Origin: Pseudogracilibacillus sp037071985
GTDB taxonomy: Bacteria; Bacillota; Bacilli; Bacillales; Amphibacillaceae
DNA length: 64,000 nt
Direction of reading: 5' to 3'
Assembly: GCF_037071985.1 (NCBI RefSeq)
Contig: NZ_JAXHDF010000008.1
Coordinates: forward strand, 171,979-235,978
Shown: positions 42,493 through 51,929 of the stretch, in pieces
How the letters are laid out: every line of letters begins with the position of its first letter
How positions within the stretch are numbered: the stretch's first letter is position 1
Notes under the pieces: generated by a model
The model's database searches: none
Told to the model about the DNA's origin: nothing
The model's input: the letters and a program-made list of their open reading frames with translations, nothing else
Position numbers and translations under genes: made by a program

Positions 42493-44304
42493 TTATTTAT
42501 CGTCATTTAATTGTAAGACCGACATAAATGCTTCTTGTGGAATTTCAACAGATCCGACCATTTTCATCCGTTTCTTACCCTCTTTTTGCTTCTCTAATAA
42601 TTTACGTTTCCTAGTTACGTCCCCACCATATAATTTCGCAGTTACGTCTTTTCGGACTGCTTTAATGGTAGATCGAGCAACAATTTGATTACCAATCGCG
42701 GCTTGAACGGGTACTTCAAATTGCTGTCTCGGTATTAAATCCTTTAATTTCTCCACAATTTGTTTACCTCGATTATAACTAAAATCTTTGTGGACAATGA
42801 TAGATAATGCATCAATCGCCTCTCCATGCAATAGGATATCCATTTTGACTAGATTGGATGGGCGGTTACCGATAAATTCATAATCTAATGATGCGTAACC
42901 TTTTGTATTTGACTTTAATTGATCGAAGAAATCAAATACAATTTCAGATAGTGGCAATTCATAAATAACATTGACTCTAATATCATCTAAATATTGCATA
43001 TCAATAAATTGCCCTCTTTTTCGTTGACATAGCTCCATAACTGGACCTACAAAATCATTGGGAACCATAATAGATGCTTTTACGTATGGTTCTAAAATTT
43101 CTTCAATTGATTGCGGATCTGGCATTAACGTTGGATTATCAACCTTAATAACTTCTCCATCTGTTTTTTTAACTTCATAAATAACACTAGGTGCTGTTGT
43201 AATCAAATCAATATTAAATTCTCGTTCAATTCTTTCCTGAATAATCTCCATATGGAGCAGTCCTAGAAAACCACTTCTGAATCCGAAACCTAAAGCTTGT
43301 GAAGTTTCAGGCTCGTATTGAAGGGATGAATCATTAAGTTCTAACCTCTCTAATGCTTCACGTAGTGGGTTATAATCCTCTGAATTAACTGGATACAATC
43401 CACAAAACACCATCGGATTTAATTTCCTATAACCTGGCAACGGAGTAACTGCTCCATTTTCAGCTGTAGTAATTGTATCTCCAACCCTCGTGTCTTTTAC
43501 TTCTTTAATTGCTGCTGTAAGAAACCCTACATCCCCAACAGTAAGTACATCTTTATGAACGGCTTTTGGGGTTAGTACTCCAAGTTCGAGTACTTCATGA
43601 TCTTTTCCAGTCGCCATCATTTTTATTTTTTCTCCAACTTTAACCTGCCCTTCTTTCACACAAATAGAAGCGATTACTCCACGGTATGAATCATACAGTG
43701 AGTCAAATATTAATGCCTTTAATGGAGCATCTACACTTCCTTCAGGAGCAGGTACACGTTCTACGATCCGCTCAAGTATTTCGTCAATTCCAATATTCTC
43801 TTTTGCCGAAGCAAGAATTACATCATCCGGATCAATACCGACAATATCTACTAATTCTTTCGTTACTCGTTCAGGATCTGCATTTGGTAAATCAATTTTA
43901 TTAATGACAGGAATGATTTCTAAATCATTATCCAAAGCGAGATAAACATTAGCTAAGGTTTGCGCTTCAATTCCCTGTGCAGCATCTACAACTAATATAG
44001 CTCCTTCACAGGCCGCAAGACTTCGGGACACTTCATATGTAAAGTCGACGTGTCCTGGTGTATCAATTAAATGGAAAATATAGTCTTCTCCATTTTTACT
44101 TTTATACTCTAGATGAACTGCATTAAGCTTGATTGTAATTCCTCGTTCTCTCTCCAAATCCATTGCATCTAAAAACTGCTCTTTCATTTCTCGTTCTGTT
44201 AATGCTTTTGTATTTTCTAAAATCCGATCTGCTAATGTTGATTTTCCATGATCAATATGAGCAATAATCGAAAAGTTCCGTACATTTCTTTGTCTATTTT
44301 TCAT
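42493..44304 (-). CDS. lepA: Elongation factor 4 (LepA)
   Basis: Ribosome-associated GTPase implicated in initiation and 30S biogenesis. 603 residues. G1 AHIDHGKSTLADRIL at residues 15-29, G2 RERGITIKLNAV, G3 DTPGHVDF, G4 NKIDLPNAD; the unique C-terminal domain ends with KRKLLEKQKEGKKRMKMVGSV. In B. subtilis it is followed by hemW and hrcA; here hrcA follows directly after about 180 bp. Confidence 0.98.
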   Translation of the reverse strand: MKNRQRNVRNFSIIAHIDHGKSTLADRILENTKALTEREMKEQFLDAMDLERERGITIKLNAVHLEYKSKNGEDYIFHLIDTPGHVDFTYEVSRSLAACEGAILVVDAAQGIEAQTLANVYLALDNDLEIIPVINKIDLPNADPERVTKELVDIVGIDPDDVILASAKENIGIDEILERIVERVPAPEGSVDAPLKALIFDSLYDSYRGVIASICVKEGQVKVGEKIKMMATGKDHEVLELGVLTPKAVHKDVLTVGDVGFLTAAIKEVKDTRVGDTITTAENGAVTPLPGYRKLNPMVFCGLYPVNSEDYNPLREALERLELNDSSLQYEPETSQALGFGFRSGFLGLLHMEIIQERIEREFNIDLITTAPSVIYEVKKTDGEVIKVDNPTLMPDPQSIEEILEPYVKASIMVPNDFVGPVMELCQRKRGQFIDMQYLDDIRVNVIYELPLSEIVFDFFDQLKSNTKGYASLDYEFIGNRPSNLVKMDILLHGEAIDALSIIVHKDFSYNRGKQIVEKLKDLIPRQQFEVPVQAAIGNQIVARSTIKAVRKDVTAKLYGGDVTRKRKLLEKQKEGKKRMKMVGSVEIPQEAFMSVLQLNDDK

Positions 44305-44446
44305 TTGTTGGTGCTCACTCCTACACTACTACCCAATATATTAAAACACATTTTCCTATTAAGGATTATATCAATACGATTAGATTGTTTCAATAGTATC
44401 ACTTGATAGCATTGTTTTATATACATGTATTATACTCTATTTTTTC

Positions 44447-44740
44447 TCAATCAAAAAACAAGTTAGCAATTTGATATAAAATATTGATGATTAATTCATA
44501 CATGCCAGAAACCATTTTTTCAAAAAATGTTGCTGTTTTATGAACAAGAACATCTTCCTCTTCCAAATGAGTGATAGGTTCCGGATCTATTGTCGTCGGT
44601 TCAATAACCTTCGCGACTTCTAAATGTTCTTCCTCTATCTCCGGCACATTAATTTGTCGATCTTGCTCAAAGGACCCATACGAAATTCCTCCAAAAAAAC
44701 AAACGAGTAGCAATAATGAGATCATAATAAACCTTGACAT
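44447..44740 (-). CDS. yqxA: YqxA-like small membrane protein (DUF3679)
   Basis: 97 residues with an N-terminal hydrophobic segment (3-22) that is a signal or anchor, an acidic middle (EIEEEHLEVAKVIEPTT), and a hydrophobic C-terminus (MYELIINILYQIANLFF). Function unknown. It is 11 bp after spoIIP, the same place as B. subtilis yqxA, so it may be co-expressed during sporulation. Confidence 0.75.
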   Translation of the reverse strand: MSRFIMISLLLLVCFFGGISYGSFEQDRQINVPEIEEEHLEVAKVIEPTTIDPEPITHLEEEDVLVHKTATFFEKMVSGMYELIINILYQIANLFFD

Positions 44741-44751
44741 TTCAATCCCTC

Positions 44752-45906
44752 CTAATTGTTCACCTTTTCTGTTTCCCAGTACAATTCACTAAATGTCTCG
44801 GTAATAACATCTGCTGATCGATACATTTCTTCTAGCCTATTTTCATAACCACCAATTTCTAAGAGAAGAGCATTATCCAGCAAATCTTGATTATATACTC
44901 CATTTCCTTTTGACCCTTCTTTCGTAATGATACCTTTACTTAAGCCAGGATATTTTTCTTCGATTAAGTTATGAAGTTTCGTTGCCAGAGCAAGGTTTTT
45001 TTCATGATTTTTATTATCCGCTCCGATAACAAATAAAATTTGCGCGTAGGATTCACCGTCAATCTCTTTCGTTGTCTTACTCTTAGGTAGGGCGTCTCGG
45101 TGAATGTCCATAACATATTGCAGATCTTTATTTTGGCTAATCGCTTCCTGCACGACAGGTCTGGATGCCTCATACGACCTTCCGTACTTCCATCCTTTTT
45201 CATTTAAAACTTTCATTATATCCGTATCGTCTACATAGGAACCAATCCCATTTGCTTCTAATCCCTCTGCTATTCTGTCACTTACTTTCGTTATATTAAC
45301 TTCTTCATGATGGGCACGATTTGAATCTTGCTCATCAGGTAAATGAGGTAAAAAGGATTCTCTATTATGACTATTATAAAGAAAGACTACCTTTCTCCCT
45401 TCCGTTGAAAAAGGTTGATCCTTTGGTTCTGGTTTTTCTTTGGTAGAGTCATCAACAGCTTTTCGATCTTCTAATATATCTTCAAGTGGGGGACCGGATT
45501 CGTGGGCAAAACTACTAAGTTCATTTAATCCCTCTCCTGCCACTATTACTTTATTTTCGTAAGTTAAAAACCCAGGGATCTCTTGTCCTAGTAAACTTTT
45601 TAAATCATTTAATTTTATACTAGTAGCGACATTAAATAAAACTTCAGTCAACGGTTGTTCTGGGGTAACTCCATAAACAAGATCAAATTCTCTATTCTCC
45701 ATACTAAACAGTAAAGCGAAGATAGACTGATCCACATTGCTTGTCCACGTTGAAAAGACGGAAGATGATAATCGTGATGAGGGCTTAGTAGTTGTGATGA
45801 TCCCAATTGTCGTAAATAGTAAAATAATGAGAACAATTAATACAAAAATTTGTTTATAAAAAGACTGCATTTTTTTCATAATTTGCTTACTTGATCGCTC
45901 AAACAT
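44752..45906 (-). CDS. spoIIP: Stage II sporulation protein P
   Basis: Peptidoglycan hydrolase (amidase and endopeptidase) that, with SpoIID and SpoIIM, drives engulfment of the forespore. 384 residues: one N-terminal membrane helix (about 17-38) and a C-terminal catalytic domain beginning near residue 165 (KVVFLYNSHNRESFLPHL), with the probable zinc ligands His in NSHNRES, Glu/His in YVMDIHRDA and LLEIGGYEN. It lies downstream of gpr across a repeat-bearing gap. Confidence 0.95.
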   Translation of the reverse strand: MFERSSKQIMKKMQSFYKQIFVLIVLIILLFTTIGIITTTKPSSRLSSSVFSTWTSNVDQSIFALLFSMENREFDLVYGVTPEQPLTEVLFNVATSIKLNDLKSLLGQEIPGFLTYENKVIVAGEGLNELSSFAHESGPPLEDILEDRKAVDDSTKEKPEPKDQPFSTEGRKVVFLYNSHNRESFLPHLPDEQDSNRAHHEEVNITKVSDRIAEGLEANGIGSYVDDTDIMKVLNEKGWKYGRSYEASRPVVQEAISQNKDLQYVMDIHRDALPKSKTTKEIDGESYAQILFVIGADNKNHEKNLALATKLHNLIEEKYPGLSKGIITKEGSKGNGVYNQDLLDNALLLEIGGYENRLEEMYRSADVITETFSELYWETEKVNN

Positions 45907-46084
45907 AAAGACATCAACTCACCTTTTATATTAAGATACCTATATTAAACTATGATGTCTTATGTCTAAATAGAACATTAATTGAATTTTAAATATAAAC
46001 GAAACTGGTAATTACCTAAAATAAATTTCACACAATTTCTTCACTTTGAGATCACGTTTGCTCTTAATTATAATTTCTCTGTTC

Positions 46085-46203
46085 TAGCGAAGGAAATATG
46101 CGTAGACTTCTGCGGGAGGAAAGGCACCGGTGAGACCCCACAGGGCAAAGCCCGAGGAGGCTCAACAGCCGCCCGCGAAAAGCGTAGCATATTTCCGTAG
46201 CGT
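46085..46203 (+). repeat. Dispersed inverted repeat, copy A (119 bp)
   Basis: Begins TAGCGAAGGAAATATGCG and ends GCATATTTCCGTAGCGTA, so the ends are near-perfect inverted repeats (GGAAATATGC with GCATATTTCC exact). The centre contains GTGAGACCCCACAGGGC, GCCCGAGGAGGCTC and GCCGCCCGCG. Close relatives are copies B, C and D in this window. Confidence 0.88.
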
Positions 46204-46363
46204 ACCTTCTTTTACTGTGCAGTTCTACTTTTCGGTTTATATCGTTCTACTTTTAAATCATGAGCGCAAATCAAAGATGCATCTGGGTTCAATAGATGGA
46301 ATTCTTAATTTTAGTTACTACACAGTTTATTTCCCGAGAGCAACACAATCTTAAAAAAAGCAG

Positions 46364-46402
46364 AAAAAATCCGAATTGATTCTAATTGAACCAAGTTCGG
46401 AT
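46364..46402 (-). terminator. Terminator of gpr
   Basis: Minus strand: a 7-bp stem ATCCGAA/TTCGGAT (46396-46402 with 46369-46375) enclosing a 20-base loop with some further pairing, then six T residues. Confidence 0.7.
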
Positions 46403-46444
46403 CTCTCTATGACTAACGAATTTGTCTAAGGACTAGCACAATAA

Positions 46445-47554
46445 TTATCTTGTATAGTGGGCATCTTGATCAACTGTTACTTTCTCATGTAGAGCTGCAT
46501 TTATTCCTTGGGCAATAAGATGTGCCATATCAATCATAAACCCATCAATTTCTTTCGGTGTCACAATTAAATTTCGTCCAGAAGAAGAAAGGACTTCTTC
46601 TAAAAGTGATCTTTTTTCTACGTCACTCAAATTGCCGACTAGTCCTAAAAAGGTGCTACGTTTTTCCTCATCCGGCAAATCATCATTTGTTAAGTTTTCA
46701 TGTCTTATTGGTATGTTTGTTGGTAGCAAAGTACTTCTTGGTGTATCCTTTTCCTTTAATTCACGGCCCATATGCTTTAATAAATAGTCCAATGTATCAC
46801 TAGCAATCGTTACTGCATCTACCACTGTCGGCACTCCAATCGCTATTACCGGAATGCCTAACGTTTCCTTACTAAGTTCTTTCCGTTTATTTCCTACACC
46901 AGAACCTGGATGAATTCCTGTATCTGTTATTTGAATTGTTTCATTTATCCGCTCAATGGATCGAGAAGCAAGTGCATCAATGACAACGACAAATTCAGGT
47001 TTAAATTTATCAATAATACTTAATATAATATCGCTTGTTTCCATCCCTGTCACACCCATAACACCCGGGGATATAGCAGCAACAGGTCGGTATCCACTCG
47101 ATACTGTTTCATAATTTAATTCAAAAAGGTGGTTGGTCACCATTACTTTTTCTACTGTCATTGGTCCTAAAGCGTCTGGAGTAACTTGCCAATTTCCAAG
47201 ACCTACTATCAACCCTTTACTCCCTTGTTCAATGTTATTTTTCTTCATGATCTTTTGGATTTGTACAGCCAATACTTTTGAAGCATTTGTCTGCATTTTT
47301 GTATCTTGTTTTTTTACACCTTCAGCAAATATGGTTATATATGAACCAGGCTTTTTATTTAATGATTTTTCCCCTTGTTTGGAAATTTCTATATGGCTTA
47401 TTTTTACATCGCGATATGTATCTTCTTTCACACGAACTCCCGGAACTTTATCAGTTTGTTTTTCTTTTTCAACATACATATCCTTTGCTTCAACCGCAAG
47501 GTCCGTACGAACGCCATATTGCTTTTCATCTTTATTTTCTTGACCTTTTTCCAT
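46445..47554 (-). CDS. gpr: Germination protease GPR
   Basis: Cleaves small acid-soluble spore proteins during germination. 369 residues, made as a zymogen. The N-terminal propeptide would end near YGVRTDLAVEA (residues 13-23), a sequence resembling the protease's own SASP cleavage site. Later signatures: VGLGNWQVTPDALGPM, GVMGVTGMETSDI, FVVVIDALASRSIERIN and TDTGIHPGSGVGNKRKE. Divergent from rpsT. In B. subtilis it is SigF/SigG-controlled; a sigma-G-like site upstream here was not convincing. Confidence 0.97.
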   Translation of the reverse strand: MEKGQENKDEKQYGVRTDLAVEAKDMYVEKEKQTDKVPGVRVKEDTYRDVKISHIEISKQGEKSLNKKPGSYITIFAEGVKKQDTKMQTNASKVLAVQIQKIMKKNNIEQGSKGLIVGLGNWQVTPDALGPMTVEKVMVTNHLFELNYETVSSGYRPVAAISPGVMGVTGMETSDIILSIIDKFKPEFVVVIDALASRSIERINETIQITDTGIHPGSGVGNKRKELSKETLGIPVIAIGVPTVVDAVTIASDTLDYLLKHMGRELKEKDTPRSTLLPTNIPIRHENLTNDDLPDEEKRSTFLGLVGNLSDVEKRSLLEEVLSSSGRNLIVTPKEIDGFMIDMAHLIAQGINAALHEKVTVDQDAHYTR

Positions 47555-47628
47555 CTTTTACACGTCCCTTTTCATATATTAATGGGACTTATAGTATTTC
47601 CTTTTTTAAAATAAAAAATGTACAACAA

Positions 47629-47657
47629 TTGAAATAGAGTGCTTTATCTGATAAAAT
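47629..47657 (+). promoter_or_regulatory. SigA promoter of rpsT
   Basis: TTGAAA (47629-47634), a 17-bp spacer, TAAAAT (47652-47657), about 110 bases before rpsT. The leader in between is long enough for post-transcriptional control, but I see no known element. Confidence 0.6.
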
Positions 47658-47773
47658 ACGTTTTGTCCAATAATTATATTTATTATTAAAATTGGACACC
47701 TCATACCCAGATGCCTAAAAACATTTTGAAATGGTATAGTAAACTTACTTAGGTTATAACAGGAGGTGACCCC

Positions 47774-48040
47774 ATGGCAAACTTAAAATCTGCGATCAAA
47801 CGAGTAAATACTAATAATAAAAAGAGAGAACGTAATCAAGCTATTAAATCAAACATGCGTACTCATATTAAACAGGTTGAAAAATTAATCGAGGCAAATG
47901 ATGTGGAAAATGCTAAAACAGCATTTCAATCAACTGCAAGAGTAATTGATAAAGCAGTACAAAAAGGTGTTATCCATAAAAACAACGGAAATCGCCATAA
48001 AGCACGTTTATCTCAAAAATTAAACAAAGTTACTGCATAA
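47774..48040 (+). CDS. rpsT: 30S ribosomal protein S20
   Basis: 88-residue basic protein that binds 16S rRNA. N-terminus MANLKSAIKRVNTNNKKRERN, here read as MANLKSAIKRV then NTNNKKRERN, and the C-terminal VIHKNNGNRHKARLSQKLN are characteristic. AGGAGGTGA is 6 bases upstream. Transcribed alone on the plus strand against the surrounding block, as in B. subtilis. Confidence 0.98.
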   Translation: MANLKSAIKRVNTNNKKRERNQAIKSNMRTHIKQVEKLIEANDVENAKTAFQSTARVIDKAVQKGVIHKNNGNRHKARLSQKLNKVTA

Positions 48041-48045
48041 TTTTT

Positions 48046-48075
48046 AAAAAAGCGATCAACTATGATCGCTTTTTT
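48046..48075. terminator. Bidirectional terminator between rpsT and holA
   Basis: A perfect 13-bp stem AAAAAAGCGATCA/TGATCGCTTTTTT (48046-48058 with 48063-48075). Symmetric A and T runs let it stop both rpsT and the convergent holA. Confidence 0.92.
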
Positions 48076-48096
48076 GTTTTAAGTATTTAAAATACA

Positions 48097-49137
48097 TTAA
48101 ACTCTTTCGTATGAAACTGGTTCCTTAATCAAATGATATAACAACATCTCAAATGCCAAATTTTTATCCATTTTCCCGGTCTTAATTGCCATATCCGTAT
48201 TAGTCAATTCATTTATAATAGCAGATAATCTTTCTTCACTAAATGCTGCACTTCTTTTTGCAGCCAATTGAACTACATAAGGATGAACTTTGATTTCCTT
48301 TTGTATTTGCTGATTGGCAAATCCGTTTTGCTTTAGCAACTTCACTTGATATATAACTCTAAATTGATATGCCAGTAAAGCAATTAATCCTATCGGTTCT
48401 TCCTTTTGTTTTTCTAAATCTTTATAAATTTTTATTGCCGTATGTAAATCTTTTTTTAATACAGCATCTACAAGCTCTAATGCATTAAAAGTTAATGAAG
48501 AAGAAGCAACATTTTTGACTATTTCACCTGTAATCATTCCTTCTTCACCAACAAATAAAGCTAACTTCTCCATCTCTTGTTGAAGTAGATAGAGATTATT
48601 GCCAAATTCAGTTTCCAGTAAAAATAACGCTTCTTCTTCCATGTTAATTTTATATTGTTTTGCCATAAACTGAATCCATTTTCGTAATTCCTTATCTTTT
48701 ATCGGATTACAATCAACAGTAACTGCTTTTTGTTTAAGGGTTTTTGTAATCTTTTTCCTTTCGTCTAACTTCTCAAATGCAGCGACGATAACAATGACAG
48801 TGAATTCTGCCGGGTTTTCTATATACGATTCTAATTTCTTTAGATCGTGATTGACTGAAATACTGTCGGGTTTTGTTTTTAAAAAAGTCGGTTCACTCAA
48901 AAAAAATAATTTCTTTTCATTAAAAAACGGAATTGTCTCAGCATCGACAATTATCTCCTGAATCGAGATGTCTGTTAAATCATATGTAGTTATATCTTCA
49001 CTAATTTCCCTTGATAATACATGAGTAAGATTTTGTTTAAATTGTTCAATAAAATATTGTTCTGTCCCATACAGTAAATAGACAGGTTTAATTTGGCCTT
49101 TTCTTAGATCAGTGATCACTTGATTTAATGACGACAT
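48097..49137 (-). CDS. holA: DNA polymerase III delta subunit (HolA)
   Basis: Clamp-loader subunit that opens the beta sliding clamp. About 346 residues. Typical segments: VYLLYGTEQYFIEQF near the start, ETIPFFNEKKLFFL, and the C-terminal collar helices with IALLAYQFRVIYQVKLL and HPYVVQLAAKRSAAFSEERL. An ATG at 49146 abuts the AAAGGA site, so the GTG at 49140 or the ATG at 49137 is more likely the true start. B. subtilis YqeN. Confidence 0.94.
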   Translation of the reverse strand: MSSLNQVITDLRKGQIKPVYLLYGTEQYFIEQFKQNLTHVLSREISEDITTYDLTDISIQEIIVDAETIPFFNEKKLFFLSEPTFLKTKPDSISVNHDLKKLESYIENPAEFTVIVIVAAFEKLDERKKITKTLKQKAVTVDCNPIKDKELRKWIQFMAKQYKINMEEEALFLLETEFGNNLYLLQQEMEKLALFVGEEGMITGEIVKNVASSSLTFNALELVDAVLKKDLHTAIKIYKDLEKQKEEPIGLIALLAYQFRVIYQVKLLKQNGFANQQIQKEIKVHPYVVQLAAKRSAAFSEERLSAIINELTNTDMAIKTGKMDKNLAFEMLLYHLIKEPVSYERV

Positions 49138-49323
49138 CACATTCATTCCTTTACAAGGTCGTTCACTGATAATAATAGCAAAATTCTTTCATTATTGATA
49201 TAATTTAAGCACATACTATAATAAATTCATTAATCAGCTATGTGTATTTAGAACTTATTTGTTGTTACTAGATTTATTTCCTTTTTTATTTTATACTATG
49301 TACAGATACAGGAGGCGAAGAAC

Positions 49324-49455
49324 ATGAACGAATTTGAAAGAGATCCACAAGAAAAAAGTAATGATATTCCTCATGCAGCAGCTGGGTTTATTTATTCTTT
49401 TGTATTTTTTGTATTGATTTTTGCCATTGGAACAGTAATTAGTTTTATCAACTAA
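49324..49455 (+). CDS. yqzM: YqzM family small membrane protein
   Basis: 43 residues, too short for routine gene calls. It reads MNEFERDPQEKSNDIPHAAA and then GFIYSFVFFVLIFAIGTVIS, a hydrophilic head plus one transmembrane helix. This matches the YqzM family found between holA and comEC in bacilli. GGAGGCG lies 7 bases before the ATG, and a terminator follows, so it is expressed as a separate plus-strand unit. Function unknown. Confidence 0.85.
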   Translation: MNEFERDPQEKSNDIPHAAAGFIYSFVFFVLIFAIGTVISFIN

Positions 49456-49491
49456 TACATATGAAAACTTAAAAATGCTTATAAAAGCACT

Positions 49492-49530
49492 AAGCTTGTA
49501 ATGAAACCTATTTCACTACAAGCTTTTTTT
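49492..49530. terminator. Terminator after yqzM
   Basis: A 9-bp stem AAGCTTGTA/TACAAGCTT (49492-49500 with 49517-49525), extended by further partial pairing, then a run of T on the plus strand. It may also stop comEC transcripts on the opposite strand. Confidence 0.8.
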
Positions 49531-49583
49531 ATTACGATTCATATACTATGTTTAAACTAGATCCTTGTATTGTCTCTACATTG

Positions 49584-51875
49584 CTATTCTTCTAAAAATG
49601 ATTTAAAAATCCCGTTTGTGCCGATGAAATGATATTGAACTGCTCCTTGAAGATCAGTACGATATACAATCACAGCCTGCTCATTTAACGTTTGAAGCAC
49701 TTCCTTTGTTGGATGTCCATAACGATTGTTCACTCCTGCCGAAATTAATGCATAGTCAGGCTTAGTATACTGAATAAATGCTGTATCTGTTGAAGTATTA
49801 CTACCATGATGTCCTACCTTTAATACATCAATATGTAATTTTGGAAAGTAATTGATTATTGACCGTTCTGTCTCTTTTCCAATATCACCTACAAAGAGCC
49901 ATCCTTTTCCGCCAAGGCTGGTATAAATGACAAGTGAATTTTCGTTTTCGTCATTTTTATCTGTTTTTGGTGATAGCACTTGAAAAAGTTGACCTTTTCT
50001 TTCTATTATTTCATTAAATTTAGCAATTGTCAGAGCAATTTGATGCTGATTTATTAAATCAATTTCCTCATATTGAAGAGCATGATATTCATTTATCACT
50101 ACTTCATCAACCTTAATTTCTTCTAAAATATAACTCATACTTCCCGAATGATCTAGATCATTGTGACTCAGAAAAATAGTATCAATTTTATAAATCCCTC
50201 TTCCTTGCAAATACGGACGAATGATTTGTTTATACACTCTATCAGTCGGTGCAAAATCATGAAACGAAAATGAAGCACCTGCATCAATGATAAAAACACC
50301 TTTTCGATAAGGCAACTCAATGATAAATGCATCCCCTTGACCGATATCTAGCATAGTAACCGTCCCAACAGGAGAAAAGAAAGGTCGCAAAGATAGAAAG
50401 GTAAGAAGAGCGATTAAACATAATCCGTATCTAAATGAACGTATTAGCCGAAAGTTTTCTAAATTTACCATCATTAATACAAATAAAAGATAATAAATAC
50501 AAACATAATAAAAAGGAAAATCACCAATTAATAAAGGATAGTTCAAATAAGAATCTACTTTTTGAATAAACCATAATACAATTTGATGGATGAAAATAAA
50601 AAAATCTTCCATAAAGTCAACTAAAGGATCTGGTAAAAATGATATAAATAGTAAACTAAACATGAACGGAATAACAAATAAAGAGAAATAAGGTACGACA
50701 ATAACATTTAACAAAATTGACAATGGCTGAAAAATTAAAAAGTAATGTACCTGAAGAGGAAGGATTACCATTTGAGAAACAAAACTTATTTGGAAAATAC
50801 GTTCTATATTAGACTTTGCATTTGCAATCCATTTTTGGGAAAGAATCAGACCAAATGTAACTGCAAAAGACAGTTGAAACCCAATATGATAAATAATATA
50901 CTTATCGAATAAAACGAGGAAAAGGAATATGATACTTATTCCATCTGTATAGTTGATTTTAATTTTTGCTTTTTGAATGATTGAAATGAATAAGACCATC
51001 AAACTAGCACGCCATACAGACGGCTGTCCACCTGCCATTACAGCATATATTGGTAAGAAAATGATTAAGAACCAATTCGCTCTTTCTTTTGTAGTGATAG
51101 AGAAACGAACTAGCCCTACGTAAAGAATTGCTACAATTATTCCAATGTGTAACCCTGATATAGCTAATATATGTGACAGACTCCATCTTTGAAACAACTC
51201 AATTATTTCAGTATCTAGTAAGCTATCATCTCCAAGCACTAAAGCATGTAACCAAGATGCCGTCTCTGGATGTAATTTATCGCTAGTTAGCTTGATCAAT
51301 TTCATACGAAAAGAATAAAGATATTCAAAAAAAGAATTATCTTCGCAAGATATGGAGTCTAAGGAATCTAATATTAACTGGTTGGTTATACCCTTTTTAT
51401 GAAGGTATTGTTCGTAGTCAAATTGGTATGGGTTCCTTGCATGAGCAGGTCTTTCAAGCACCCCTTCGACTGTGCAGGTTGCACCATAACGAAGTGTTAG
51501 AAATTGATGTGCGTCTCTGTTCTCTTCAGCATCTAAAAAGTGTAAAACGAGGATAGGGTCTTTTCGATTTGTTTCTTTTAATATAAACTCTATCTTTTGT
51601 TCCGTGATTGTAACAGGACTATCAATTATACCAGTATATTGCTCTTTGACTTTATCCTCGGATAAAATAGAAAGGGTCGTTGGAGGGAGATAAAAATAGA
51701 AAAATAAAAGAGAAATAAGTGCCAAAGATAAGAGGGACATCGTTACTTTTTTACGATAAAATAAAAATAGAAGCCATACAATAAATAAACAAAATAAAAA
51801 CAGATTTTCAGTATTTAAAGTAATTACACTTACAACACAACTAAATGCAATAACATACCAAAAGTTTTTAGCCAT
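49584..51875 (-). CDS. comEC: DNA uptake channel protein ComEC/Rec2
   Basis: 763-residue polytopic protein that passes single-stranded DNA across the membrane during transformation. An N-terminal OB/DUF4131 region with two helices is followed by the Competence domain with about eight helices (around 215-490; LSHILAISGLHIGIIVAILY). A C-terminal metallo-beta-lactamase domain carries LDIGQGDAFIIELP, FLSHNDLDHSGSM and VGHHGSNTST. The intact metal motif suggests an active nuclease. Last gene of the comE operon. Confidence 0.96.
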   Translation of the reverse strand: MAKNFWYVIAFSCVVSVITLNTENLFLFCLFIVWLLFLFYRKKVTMSLLSLALISLLFFYFYLPPTTLSILSEDKVKEQYTGIIDSPVTITEQKIEFILKETNRKDPILVLHFLDAEENRDAHQFLTLRYGATCTVEGVLERPAHARNPYQFDYEQYLHKKGITNQLILDSLDSISCEDNSFFEYLYSFRMKLIKLTSDKLHPETASWLHALVLGDDSLLDTEIIELFQRWSLSHILAISGLHIGIIVAILYVGLVRFSITTKERANWFLIIFLPIYAVMAGGQPSVWRASLMVLFISIIQKAKIKINYTDGISIIFLFLVLFDKYIIYHIGFQLSFAVTFGLILSQKWIANAKSNIERIFQISFVSQMVILPLQVHYFLIFQPLSILLNVIVVPYFSLFVIPFMFSLLFISFLPDPLVDFMEDFFIFIHQIVLWFIQKVDSYLNYPLLIGDFPFYYVCIYYLLFVLMMVNLENFRLIRSFRYGLCLIALLTFLSLRPFFSPVGTVTMLDIGQGDAFIIELPYRKGVFIIDAGASFSFHDFAPTDRVYKQIIRPYLQGRGIYKIDTIFLSHNDLDHSGSMSYILEEIKVDEVVINEYHALQYEEIDLINQHQIALTIAKFNEIIERKGQLFQVLSPKTDKNDENENSLVIYTSLGGKGWLFVGDIGKETERSIINYFPKLHIDVLKVGHHGSNTSTDTAFIQYTKPDYALISAGVNNRYGHPTKEVLQTLNEQAVIVYRTDLQGAVQYHFIGTNGIFKSFLEE

Positions 51876-51929
51876 TCACATTCTCCAAAAGGAGCAGTAA
51901 TCACCTCACTTGTCCCTTTTTCACGTTTA

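Larger units (their letters stand above)
45907..46444. other. Gene-free gap with dispersed repeat copy A
   Basis: About 540 bp between spoIIP and gpr. It contains repeat copy A (46085-46203) and the gpr terminator (46364-46402). A 74-codon plus-strand frame at 46130 overlaps the repeat and is not considered a gene. Confidence 0.75.

Noticed and set aside
46130..46354. 74-codon plus-strand frame between spoIIP and gpr
   Set aside because: It begins inside repeat copy A and lacks a ribosome site; repeats of this type often create spurious hypothetical proteins.
47560..47630. Sigma-G-like promoter for gpr
   Set aside because: An AATACTA -10-like element exists on the minus strand, but no acceptable -35 lies 17-18 bases upstream, so it is not supported.
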